NCBI GenBank assembly: GCA_014529385.2
Contig: CM043966.1
Coordinates: 96,286,587-96,350,586, forward strand
DNA from: Adiantum capillus-veneris
Lineage: Eukaryota; Streptophyta; Polypodiopsida; Polypodiales; Pteridaceae
Direction: 5' to 3'
Length of the DNA: 64,000 nt
Below the pieces are notes generated by a model. It was not told where the DNA came from and ran no database searches. It saw only the letters and a list, made by a program, of their open reading frames with translations. A program made the translations under genes and the position numbers. This document shows positions 13,437 to 25,327 of this stretch, one piece after another (the stretch's first letter is position 1; each line of letters opens with the position of its first letter).

Positions 13437-15964
13437 ATTTTTTCTTTTGGAAGAAGTATGAAGAGCATCTTAGAGTTGCTTGCAAAATGCCTGCATAGTA
13501 AGTTGTCTGATGGTGCATTTCTGTTTACAAATGTACAGGATGGTGAAAGTGGTCTCTTGTGTGTAATTGACATACATATGGAGTGTGCTCATTTCAAGTT
13601 TCTATGTGGTTTTTTATTTTCTAACGGAACAACTTTCTTGCAGTATCTTTCGAAACATGGAATTTATGATTTTTGGAATTGGTTTGATGACCGCACTTGG
13701 TAATGTATCAACTACTGTTTTTAAATCTATATTAATATCAGCTGATGGCGATTTAGGATCTCATCCAAAGAAGGATTTTGACAGGTACCCCCTTGGTCGT
13801 GTGATTGGGGGGACTGTGTACCCTGGATTGACGCTTACGGCTGGATTTATGTGGTGGTAAGCTTTTTAGTTACTCCTTTTATATGTGTTGAATAAGCTTT
13901 TGTGCATAAGGGCATGAATCTGCCTTGTTTCCTTGTATATGCATCCAGTAACCATACATATGTGATTATCTCGTGACATCTGTTCTCATAAAAAAAACCC
14001 ACACTCAACATGTGGGTGCCCTATTGGTGTTACAGGCTTGTGAACTCTCTCAACATTCCTTTGTCGGTGGAAACTGTGTGTGTCTTCACTGCTCCAGTTT
14101 TTTCAGCAAATGCTTCATGGGCAACCTTTTTGTTGACAAGGGTGAGTACTTGTCAAACTCTTTGTTTGCATGGAGAAACAACGTTTTGCAATGAAGTGCG
14201 TTGTTTCTTATAGTATGGGCCTTGATGAGAAGTATGGGCCATTTGCTGAAAAATGCTGGCGAGTTGGTTGAAAACTAATTGCTTATGCTTGGAAAGATTG
14301 CCAAATTGTAAGCAGCATTACATGATGCTTTTCTACTTTGATATCAGGAAGTGAAGGGAACTGGAGCAGGGCTTGCTGCTGCTGCCCTGATTGCCATGGT
14401 AAGTGATAATTTGCAATCCTTTCTTTCTATAACTCACCTTGCAGCTAGGATCATGTTATGATTACTTTTGTTTCCTTTTTTGCAACCACTTAATTTCCAT
14501 AGTGACATGATAATGTTGTATATATATTTGTCTCATAGGCAGTTCTTGCCTTTAGTAGACAATATTACAATCTTTATTTTTCTCTTTTCTGCTATTTAGT
14601 AGTATGGACATGCAGAAAGGGGGGGACATGCATCTGCACTATGAAGATTTTAAATTGCAGTTATAAAATTAATAGTGTGCGTGATCTCTTTGAGAGCTTC
14701 CACCGTTTGTTTCCGAATGCAATGTTGTGACCTTCATTGTCCAATTGTCCTGTAGAGATCAAATTCTTGCGAAGAGAAACATCTTTAAGCTTCCATTAAT
14801 TTCCGTTAGCAGTTTTGAACAAACTGTACCTTTGCTGACAATTTTACAAGCTTCATCATCTCCCAAGTATACATACCCAAAATTACCTTTGGTGTAATCT
14901 TGAAAATGTTGCTTGTGTGGTGTCGCATGGAATGAAGCCCCGGAATCTACTATCCAAGAATTAAACACATTGTCTAATGAGAGAATTAGAGCATCTTGCT
15001 CTACTTTACCTGCCACATTGGCCTCCGAAGTTGGCTTGTTGTCTTGAGACTCCGACTCCTTCTTCTTCTTGGACCAACAATCCTTCTTGACGTGGCCCTT
15101 CTTGCCACAGTTCCAACATTCAAGAACTGACTTTGTGGGTGACTTGCTCCACCTTAAGGGATCACGACCCTTCTAGTTTTTGAACCTCTCCTTAGACCTT
15201 CCTTTTGTTTCCACTGACAATGCAGCACTTGATGATTCTCCTGTGCTTCTCCTTCGCATTTCCTCGCTTAGGAGAACACCCACAACATCATCAAACTTAA
15301 GAGTATTTGTGCCAGAGATAGAATTACTTACAGCCATCACAAAGCTGTCCCAACTATCCGGTAGAGATGATAGTATAAGGAGAGCTCGCATTTCGTCATC
15401 GAAATTGATTTTCACCGATCGAAGTTGACTTATATTGGTATTAAAGTCATTTAGGTGTTCTGCAATTGAACCATTCTCTACCATCTTTAGATTGAACAAG
15501 CGCTTCATGAGAAATACTACCGATGGTTTCTCGTAGAGGCCGTCAAGTGACTTCATCAGTCCTCCGTGGTCTTCATCTCTGAAACGTTAAAGGCTACCGT
15601 TGACGCCAAGCTTAGCAGGATTGTTCCTAATGCCTTTCGGTCAAGGACAATCCATGCTTCATCTGCCATTGTTGCGGGCTTCTTTGCAAGACCGCATAGT
15701 TGCAAAGAAAGATCCTTTTGGTAGAGATAGTCTTTAAAGTTCAATCTGCATCTTCTAGTGTTGGTAGTTCTTGCCGTTGAACTTCTCAATCTTGAGCTTC
15801 CCTTCCTATGCCATTACTCCTACTCAATTCAAGGAATCCTTTCCTTGAGATACTTTAGCTACGAGCAAACCTTGCTCTGATACCAATTGTTAGGAAATAT
15901 GACATAGCTAAGTAGATAATTGAGTAGTTTACTTAATGGAGAGAGAAATTTTCACACGCGAGAT

Positions 15965-16010
<46 letters not shown>

Positions 16011-19000
16011 ACAATATACGTGATTCACCCAATGTGAGCTACATCCACGGGAAAGCAACCACTCAATGGCTTTAGTACTTCAAACAAGAAGTAGGTTACA
16101 AAGGCATTTTTTCCTTAATAGAGCTCCTGCCTTGTTTCACTCTCACCACCTCACACCCACCTTGTTGCATCAACTTTACACCCCAAAATGTGTGTAGAAG
16201 TGGCTTTTATAGGCCAAAAGGAAGAGGGCAGCCGTGTGTAGCCGCCCTTGTGTAGATAAGTCCAATTTGGACTCTCCAGTTTGTCCATGTGTGGCCGCCC
16301 TTGAGAAGACAAGTCCGCCTTTGAAATCGGCCACTGACCATTGAATTCGGCCACTGGCCACCAGCCATTGACTTCTGACCACCGGCCACCGGCCATTGAC
16401 TATTGGCAAACCGGCGAAACGACCTGTCGTTTTTTGACCACTTTTTGGCCGCCGTCCGGCCATAATATTCTGGCGGAGCTAGTTTCGAGACTGGCCATGA
16501 AAATTTTGGTTTCCGGTGAGTGATTTTTCTTCACCACAATGGCTTCTCCTCATAACGGGGGCCTTACAAATGTGTGTTTTTAATGTAGAAAATTACAAGG
16601 GGTAAATCGGGCTCCATACTTAACATTAAGAAGAGGTGGTTCATATGCAGATACTACCTAGGCTGGGATACTGGTGCTAGACTATGCGAACAGTCCCTAG
16701 TAGACACTGGCTGTGGTCATGTGTAATCAGAGGGTATGCAACTAATCTAAAGTGCTCGGACATGCACGTCCTGCGTGTAGGCTCACTGGGTGCTAGAACA
16801 CTTCCTAGGATGTCCTAAATCTTAGAAGTGGGAGTTAGCTTGTCCACATGCACATAGGGTGAGATGTGCACATGACACTTAAGTGACGAGAACCTTTGAT
16901 CTATCCATTTTGAGTCCTCTACATGTTGGCAACATTTACCCAACATCCTTTCTGAGTCCTTGGTGCCAACCTGTTCAGGAGTATTTGAAAGGACACAACA
17001 CACATGGCCACTTTGCTAGCGAACGAACCTCAGAACTTAGAAATGTTGGCCACTTTGCCTTTAGAATGCAAGGCACAACACATGGCAATTATAACCTGTA
17101 AATAACCATGTAGGAAATCTAGGGGAACAAACGTCCCAAGAGGTTACACATCGTGCTTAATTGAAAGCTTTTTTAAAGTGGGGTAGCCATCTAGATTGGA
17201 AAAACTTAAGATGATAGGGGCCTCCCGTCTATCCAATTAGAGTCCTCTTACATTTTGGCAACAATTACCCAACGTTATGGCAGCTCATGTTTACCCCATC
17301 TCTCCCAGGGAGAATTTGTTACCATGTTATGGTAGTCACGTGTGTGAACACACACAGTGGCACCTTTTCTCCTCATTACGAGTTTTTTTTTTCTAATTTG
17401 TATAGACTTAGATCATTCTTGGGCAAGCCTTATCTTTGTATTAGGACACTATGTAATGCTACGTCCTATGTGGTGTGTCACAAGACGGGCACCACGTGCC
17501 AATAGAAAAGAACAGACTGAACAGACTTTTAGCACTTCAATAACAACTGAACTGAAAGAGAGAGACGACACGCGACACGGAGTGGCGGAATTCCACCCCA
17601 GAGAGTATTGGCCCCAAACCTTGTCGCCCCTTTCGGTATTTCTTTATATTGCATCGACACAGTCCAAGCCGATGCTCCAAACTCTGCACCTTCTCCAGGA
17701 GGCATGCCAGAGAATGAGCCCTAACCTCATATTTAAAGGCCCTTGGCTTGAAAAGCAGTTACAGTGAAAAGCCTTCAAAACTCAAAAGCTTCTGGTCCAA
17801 GAGCAATGCCAAAAAGCTGCCAGCGCGTTTTGCGGAATTTTGTACAACTGCCACGTCAGCAGTCAGTGCAAAACACAGAGCGTTCGTATAGTTGCCACGT
17901 CATGAGTTATTGCGTGAGTGTGTGTGTGGGTCCTGCTTTATTTTACTTCCTTTATGTCACTGGGCCCCATCGGATGGGTCCCCATAAGTGGGTAGGACTT
18001 CTTCTTCTGTTACTTGTTCTTCTTAGGGTTTAGGTCCCTCGGCAAGGATCTGCAAGTTGGCTCCATTCTTCAGGGCTTTGACACGTCAGCAGTTTGTGAC
18101 ATTGTGTGCTCTTGACCTTCGCCTTCACCTTAGCCATCTTTGTGTGCATTTCTACAACCATATTTCCAACTGTATCAAAGCAAGCTTTGGTATCCCAAAG
18201 CAACGTTGCTAGCGTCCTCCTCGATCACTTTCTCGATCGGGGTGATTTTTGGTGAGCGTTCGCAAGGCGATATAACCTTCAAGAAAGCTCTTTGGGCTTG
18301 GCATCATTAGAATTTTGATTCGGGCTCATTTTGGCCTCTATTTCCACTATTGGTAGTATTGCACATGCAATTTTGTCCATTTATGCCATTTTTAGACATT
18401 GCAAATTCTTACAAAATAGGCACTTTATAGTCTACTGTGGGTTGTGTTATATAGCACAATTTGGTTTTCTACATTTTTTCCTCTATATGGACAGCTTTTG
18501 CATAAGGTGCAATCACCGGCCATGGTTGACAACAATGGTGTTTCCGCATGCTGTCCCATCAGGACAAAGTGGATGGGCACAACTACCCACTTTGGACATA
18601 CATGATGCAATATCTCCTTGTTGCAAGCGCCGTATGGAACATTGTGCGAGTTTATGATGTAAGACCAGGTTTCGTGGATACGGGCTCTGTGGATGATGGT
18701 GTAGGTTCTAGTAGCTTTGCTGTTGCTAGAGTTATTTTGCCTATGCTAAGGATGCGCAGGCTCATGCGTTGATTACGCTTTCTGTTTCCACTACTTACGA
18801 CATTTGCTCAATATGAACAACAAAACAAACATGGACAGATTAGCGTCTTTGTTTGCATGTCCTAATTTGGCAAAAATTGCTTAGTTAAGGAGTTAAAGAG
18901 TCCAAGGTCTCGCACGAGGATGACATGGATGTATTTCTTGCGGAGATTAAAGATCTCAATGAGTTGTTCACTGCCATTGGTGAGGCCATTCCTGACAGTA

Positions 19001-22000
19001 CTCTTGTGCAAATAGTTCTTGATGTGTGATGTGAAGTTTGATGGTTTTGTCTTTATATTGCTGCAAGAGGCCAACATAGAAAAAATAGGGCTAAGAACAA
19101 GCATTTCTGGTAGCTTAGCAAAAGAAGAATACCATTGTTGCTACCTCCAATGCTTTTGCAGGTAGTAGGCTAGTTGTTGCTGCTTCAAATAGCAATAGGT
19201 TTGCGAAGTCTGGAGGTAAAGGCAAGAAGAAGGTGAATTGTCATTATTGTTGGACGCACTAGGAGGATAGAGCGTCTAGAGCAGAGACAACAGACAATGT
19301 TGCAGGAGAGAGGAGATTTCAGCTTGTACTAGGAGGATAGAGGCTGAGAGGTCTAGGGTAGTAGGAGGAGAGAAGCAAATAAGAGGAGGAGAAGGTTGTA
19401 GAGGTAGACAAAGGCGTCTTCAGTTATACATGTTCACAGACGCACGGTGCCACCACAGGTCCCTTCTCTATGGGTTCATCTTGTCGACTGAGAGGGCTAG
19501 GAGGAGAGAAGCAAAGAAGGGGAGAAGAAGGCTGTAGAGGCAAAAAAAGGCGCCTTCAGTTATACAAGTTTATAAATGCAGGGTGCCACCATAGGCCCTT
19601 CCTCTACAGGGTTCATCTCGTCTGGCGGAGCTAGGAGGAGAGAAGCAAAGAAGGGGAGAAGAAGGTTGTAGAGGCAGAAAAGGCGCCTTCAGTTATACAA
19701 GTTTATAAATGCAGGGTGCCACCATAGGCCCTTCCTCTACAGGGTTCATCTTGTCTGGCGGAGATACCAGTGGCATCTCTTGAACCCATTGGGGGTATCA
19801 GAGAATCTACTGCGTCCTGTGTAACAGACTTGGACACTCCAAGTCAAGAATCAACCGCGATAGCACCAAATAACCACTTCAAAACAGTTCACAGTTCACA
19901 ATTGTCGAGATGCTCTGAGTTGTGAGAGGCGTGCTCACATATTTAAAGGTACAAGGGATGCCAAAAGCAGAGCCGAAAAGCTGAAAATCAAAAGCCTAAA
20001 ACTTTCTAGAATTAAAGCAAGGGTTTTTCTCTCTCTTTCTCTCTTGCTTAATAAATTAAAGCAAGAGGCTTTTCTCTAGCAAATAAAGCAAAGGCTTTCT
20101 CTCAATTGCGTAGAAATCAGCTCATCCCCAAGCGTAGAAAATAAAGCACCAAAAGCAATGCCAAAAATCTGCCGCTATTCTGCCCTGCCGGAAATCTCGC
20201 CGCAATTTGCGGGGGTCCATACAGCTGCCATGTGTCAGATCGCCACGTCAGCAAATCTGATTTTCTGCAGTTAGGGTTAGGGTTAGGGTTTCAACAAATT
20301 AGGATTTCAGATTTTAGGGTTAGGGTTTCAACAAGAATAGGGTTTTTGCAGAGCGGGCAGCCACGTTATCACTTTGTGACATACCCCCCTCTTGAAAGCA
20401 TTGTAATCGTCCTCAATTACACCTGCAAAACAGACAGAGGCCATAAACTATCTTAGCAGACACTGATTGTTAGTACCTACGTACTAGGAACACACATCTA
20501 GCACATGTACCAATCGACAGTCACATCACACGACATCACAGGACATTACATGACATTCAACATTCATTCGGATCTTAGACCATGATTTATCGGCAATGTA
20601 GCTAGCAATGGCATCTAGATCCAGTCGGGACCTCATCGATGCCCGATTGACTAACCCCTATTGCAACCATGTCTATTCGAGATCAATTAGACCAAAATCC
20701 TGCAGTCATTTCGTCTATCAGTTCTTGCACTTAAAAAGAAGTCAAGAACAAATCAGTTTCATATTCAGGAATTCCATTTCAAAAAGTCATACAGCAGAAT
20801 ACTGTCGGCTCTCAGTATTCCTGAAGCACAAAGAGACATCAGTGACTCTAGTATTCTAAAATCAAGGCATCTGTTGACAAAGAAGCGGAATAACTCCCCT
20901 CTTGTGCATCCTAATGCACCAGATCTCCGGCCAAGCTGAATTCTGGGTTCCATTTGGAATAGACTATGCTAAACCAAAAGCTTCAAGGTAAAGTTTCACA
21001 ATCTGAGGAGTATCTGCTAGGTCCTCCTCCTCCATCCACTTCGCATCCAATGCAGGATAGTTCTTGAACTTAACCAAGAACCGCCTTCGAACTTTACCTT
21101 TATTCTTTGTGTCCTTGTGTGCCAAAATCTGTTCAGGAACAAGGATCTCCTTGTTTTCTTCCACTTCGGGTTGCTCATCGGGCTCCCCATCATCAGGCAC
21201 ATCACCTTTAAAAGGTTTCAAGAGACCACATGAAATGCATTGTGAATCCTCCAAGTGTCAGGCAGTTTTAGTCGGAAGGAGACATTATTGATCTTTTCGG
21301 AGATCTGGAAAGGTCCATAGTATCTCATACTAAGCTTTGGAAAAAACCTCTTCTTTCCCTTTTTCTTTCTCAGGCGTGTCTTCTCAAAATGTAAGAGCAC
21401 CCAATCATCCTCCTTCAATTTCAAATCGGGACGATGGCTACCCGCTGCCTTTTTCGGTCGTTCTTGAGATTTCTGCAAAGCCTCGCGGACCTTGGCAAAA
21501 GCCGTGTCTAAGTCGCGCGTATACTCATCCGCTTCAAAAATCTTATCTTTCGTGCTTAAGAAGGGTGGAACCTTCGCAGCACCTTCAGAGCTCTATAATC
21601 GATGCACATTCTCCAAGATCCGTCTTTCTTCAAAACCAACAACACTGGAGAGCAATACAGTGAAGTACTAGGCTGGACAAGACCCTTTTCCAAGAGGTCT
21701 TTCACTTGGTTCATAATCTTTTCGTTATGTGATCGGCTCATACGATAAGGTGGCCGTTTCGGGCGCGTGCTTCCAGGAATCAGATCAATGGTATGATCTT
21801 TAGGACGAGCAGGTGGTAACTCGCCTGGCAGGCCCTCTGAGAAGCAAACGGCATGAGAGTGGAGAAAATCTTGGCGTTCTTTATCAAGTTGAGACATATT
21901 TGTCCTATCCTCATCACTTAACTCTTTCATAAAGATCGAGTAAACAAACAGACTGGATTTCATTAATTTAGAAATGGCCGAAGCGGATACAATAGGGACA

Positions 22001-25000
22001 GACTCGCCCTTTAGTTTAATGTCAAGTACAATTGTTCCGCCCTTCTTTGTAGTCAATGTCGCTTTTCTCGCCCAATAATCGACCACGGCGTTGTTCATGT
22101 GGTACCAGGGAATTCCCAAGAGAACATCACAACCTTCCAAAGGCATTATGTAAAAGTCCTCATGCCCCAAATACCCCTGACAATGCAACGGAAGTTTGCC
22201 AATGACAGGTGTAATGGCTACGTCCCTGCCGGGTGTCGCTAGAACAGCCTCCGCAAGTGGTCCCATCCGATTGGGAGTGATCTCGAGCCGCGTCGCCAAT
22301 TCCGGTGAAATGAAGTTGGCCTTGGCTCCTCCATCAAAGAAGATCAGGGCCTCTTGGTCTTTCACTTTGCCCCAAGCTCGACAAAGTTCTGTACTCTCGT
22401 CCATTGTGCTGGGATCGTTACCCACACAATTTGGAACCAGTCCTGTTTTCATCTTGCCTTTTCTTCCACGTTCCTCAGCTGCTCTCGAACTCTCAGGCCT
22501 TTCGTCGTCCTTGTCATTCTGTTTTTTCTGTGCCTTTTTAGGGCACTTCGCGGAGATATGTTCTGTTTCCCATCTTCAAAGCACTTCCCCTCCCTGATGA
22601 AGCGAGCCCGCTCCTGAGGAGTAAGCTTGGGTCGTGCATCTTTCTTTTTTGAGTTGCTCTTTCTCTTTCTACTTTCATTCGTCGAAGTCTGTTCGGCTCT
22701 TTGTGTCATGACCTCATCGGTAGGATAGGTCAAACTGCCAGAGTGGATGGCAAAACCCAGTTTCGCATGACTCATCAACTCCTGAAATAGAAGCTGACTT
22801 CTGTTCCACGCAGTGATCTCGGATCTTTGTAGGTAGACCCAAGGTAAACCGCTCAATCTGTTCCCTGAACGAGGTCTTCTTGAATGAAGAGGCAGGTAGA
22901 AAAGAGCTCCAGATTCTTTCGCAATAAGCGTCCACTGTATCTTTCTTGGTCATCCGAAGATGGTTCCAAGCAGCTCGAATATTGCGTTCATACTCTCGAG
23001 TCAGCCAAGAAGAAATAAAAAGCTTCTTAAATTTCAGCCATTTAACTGGCGCAATCTTGTTTAAAAGAAGCGTGGACCACCAAGTTCGAGCATTTCTCTT
23101 AAAGTAAGAGGCAGCTCTCCGAATCTTAGAGTGCTCTGAGTAGCATCCTCCCGCGAAAGGGATGTCAAATTTTTGTACAAAAGACAGCCTTTGAAGCATC
23201 TCTATATCCCGAAAACGTGTCAAATTTGATTGACTGTTCACCTTCCTTAAACTCTCAGACTTTCTTGCTTTTATCTTCCAGAAAGTCATATTGGTTGGCT
23301 TTATAAAAATTCTTCTTCTTTGCATAAAAGTTGATGTCGTCAGAGTTTGAATTGTCCGTAGACGAGTCCTCGGTAAAACTGTCTCTCACTGGGCGAGATT
23401 TAGACTTCTTTGCCTTTTTCTTGCCCTTTCCGAAGCGTTGTTTCTTGCTTCACTTTTTGCCTTTGCAGTCTTCTTCGCTCGAGTCAGATGAGCTGGAAGA
23501 ATTGTCAGAAGAAGAAGAAGAAGAACTGGGTACTCCTTCAAATCGAACACGCTTCTTCTGTTTCTTTGCTTTTTTCAAATATCAATTGACTACCCAAATA
23601 GCCCGGGAAGTCGGTGCCTTTCTTCTGCTTTTTGCCGTGTTTTTTAGCTTTGTTCTGCGCGTCAAAAAGCTGAGCAATTCGTGCATCAACCACCTCTTCT
23701 AATTCCTTCTCTGTATACTTCTTGTGAGCAGAAGGTTTCTTGAGAGCGGGTTTTGGGGGTGGTGTTGTGGTTTTCTGCCACTGCGCGTACACCTCCTGGA
23801 AAGAAGTCTCGCTCATATATTTTGCAGATTTTGGGTCCTTCACAAAATTGAGCATCATCTTTGTTGCGTCGCCGATCAATTGTTGACGCTCCATCTCTCG
23901 ACGCTCCGCCTGAGTAGGCCGAGGCAGGCCATACTCCTTGCCGGAATCTTCATTGTGATCCCTTCCTGCATCTCTGGATGCAGAGGGAGTTGACCGATCC
24001 TTGCCTTAAGCCATAGGTGCCGCGGAAAACAAAATTGGGATTGGATTTCCCATAGAAGAGAAATCGGCCGTGCTCTGATACCACTGTAACAGACTTGGAC
24101 ACTCCAAGTCAAGAATCAACCACGACATCACCAAATAACCACTTCAAAACAGTTCACAGTTCACAATTTATTTGACACTGGCCTGGCGGAGTTCCGTGCC
24201 TAGAGATAATGGACCCAAAGATTGGTGCCCCTTTCAGTATTTCTTTTTGAATTAATTTGAGTTCAAAGTACAAGAGTGCGGGCAGGCGCTCACACTCAGA
24301 CTCTGCGTCCAGATGCTCTGAGTTGTGAGAGGCCTGCTCACATATTTAAAGGTACAAGGGATGCCAAAAGCAGAGCCCAAAAGCTGAAAATCAAAAGCCT
24401 AAAAGCTTTCTAAAAATAAAGCAAGGGTTTTTCTCTCTCTTTCTCTCTTGCTTAATAAATTAAAGCAAGAGGCTTTTCTCTAGCAAATAAATCAAAGGCT
24501 TTCTCTCAATTGCGTAGAAATCAGCTCATCACCCAGCGTAGAAAATAAAGCACCAAAAGCAATGCCAAAAATCTGCTGCTGTTCTACCCTGCCGGAAATC
24601 TCGCCGCAATTTGCGGGGGTCCGTACAGCGGCCATATGTCAGCTCTCCACGTCAGCAAATCTGATTTTTTGCAGTTAGGGTTAGGGTTAGCGTTTCAGCA
24701 AATTAGGGTTTCAGATTTTAGGGTTAGGGTTTCAGCAAGATTAGGGTTTCTCCAGAGCGGGCAGCCACATCATCACTTTGTGACACCATCTTCCTCTATA
24801 GAGATATCACCTACATCTCTTGAGCGCATTAGGCTACTTGGGGATTCTATTGCTCCTTCATGTATTTATGATAGTGATGATGTTCTTGTTGCTGTGCGCA
24901 TGGCATGGTTTAAGGAGAACTTTCCTCCTCTTGTATTACAGAAGAATGTAAATGTGTGGAGTTCGGGGAGGATCTTTTCAAAAACCAAGAAATATTGTAC

Positions 25001-25266
25001 ATTTTATGGACATTTATGATATCACACCTTTGTCGTGATGGGCTTTTTGTTGTTTTATCTTGAGAATGTGCCCTCGTGATGTTTATTTTAATAGACGATC
25101 ATCTCTTGGAAAAAAAAAATGATAACCTCATCAAGCAATGTCCCAAGCTTAAGACGCTATAGAAGGGCAACATGGGTGTGGGCTGCAGACACTGTTGTGC
25201 AGGCTGGGCTCACAGCCTACAGGGCTACGTGGAGGGAGATCGCGAGTTCGTCATTCAGCAGCGTGC

Positions 25267-25327
<61 letters not shown>

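Larger units (their letters stand above)
14650..16560 (-). mobile_element. Ty1/copia 5' fragment (LTR, gag, protease)
   Basis: Minus-strand element in intron 6: LTR from 15888 rightwards, primer site 15885-15874, gag, zinc knuckle, protease and the start of the pre-integrase ([19 protein letters not shown], near 14720-14780), after which it ends. Integrase, RT and the 3' LTR are absent. The outer LTR edge was not resolved; it lies near 16.5-16.6 kb. Confidence 0.85.
19820..24785 (-). mobile_element. Ty3/gypsy chromovirus with both LTRs, internally deleted
   Basis: A 4966-bp minus-strand element: 5' LTR 24785-24085, primer site 24083-24072, gag, protease, start of RT, then a deletion at about 21590 joining RT to the integrase C-terminus, chromodomain, a 0.6-kb untranslated stretch, polypurine tract and 3' LTR 20381-19820. 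RT catalytic core, RNase H and integrase catalytic core are missing, so it could only move with help, and gag is also broken. LTRs are TG..CA, but the flanks tcctg and ccatc do not form a target duplication. Confidence 0.93.

Noticed and set aside
13182-13703. Several open frames over the AC/C/CA microsatellites
   Set aside because: Repeating Thr-His, Cys-Val or Gly/Pro codons come from the simple repeats. The only real coding part there is STT3 exon 3.
20271-20345. Possible interstitial telomere from a chromosome fusion
   Set aside because: The TTAGGG-like runs occur at the same place in both LTRs, so they belong to the retroelement.
24072-24083. tRNA gene
   Set aside because: Only the 12-base tRNA-Met complement is present; it is a primer-binding site. 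No cloverleaf tRNA was seen anywhere in the window.
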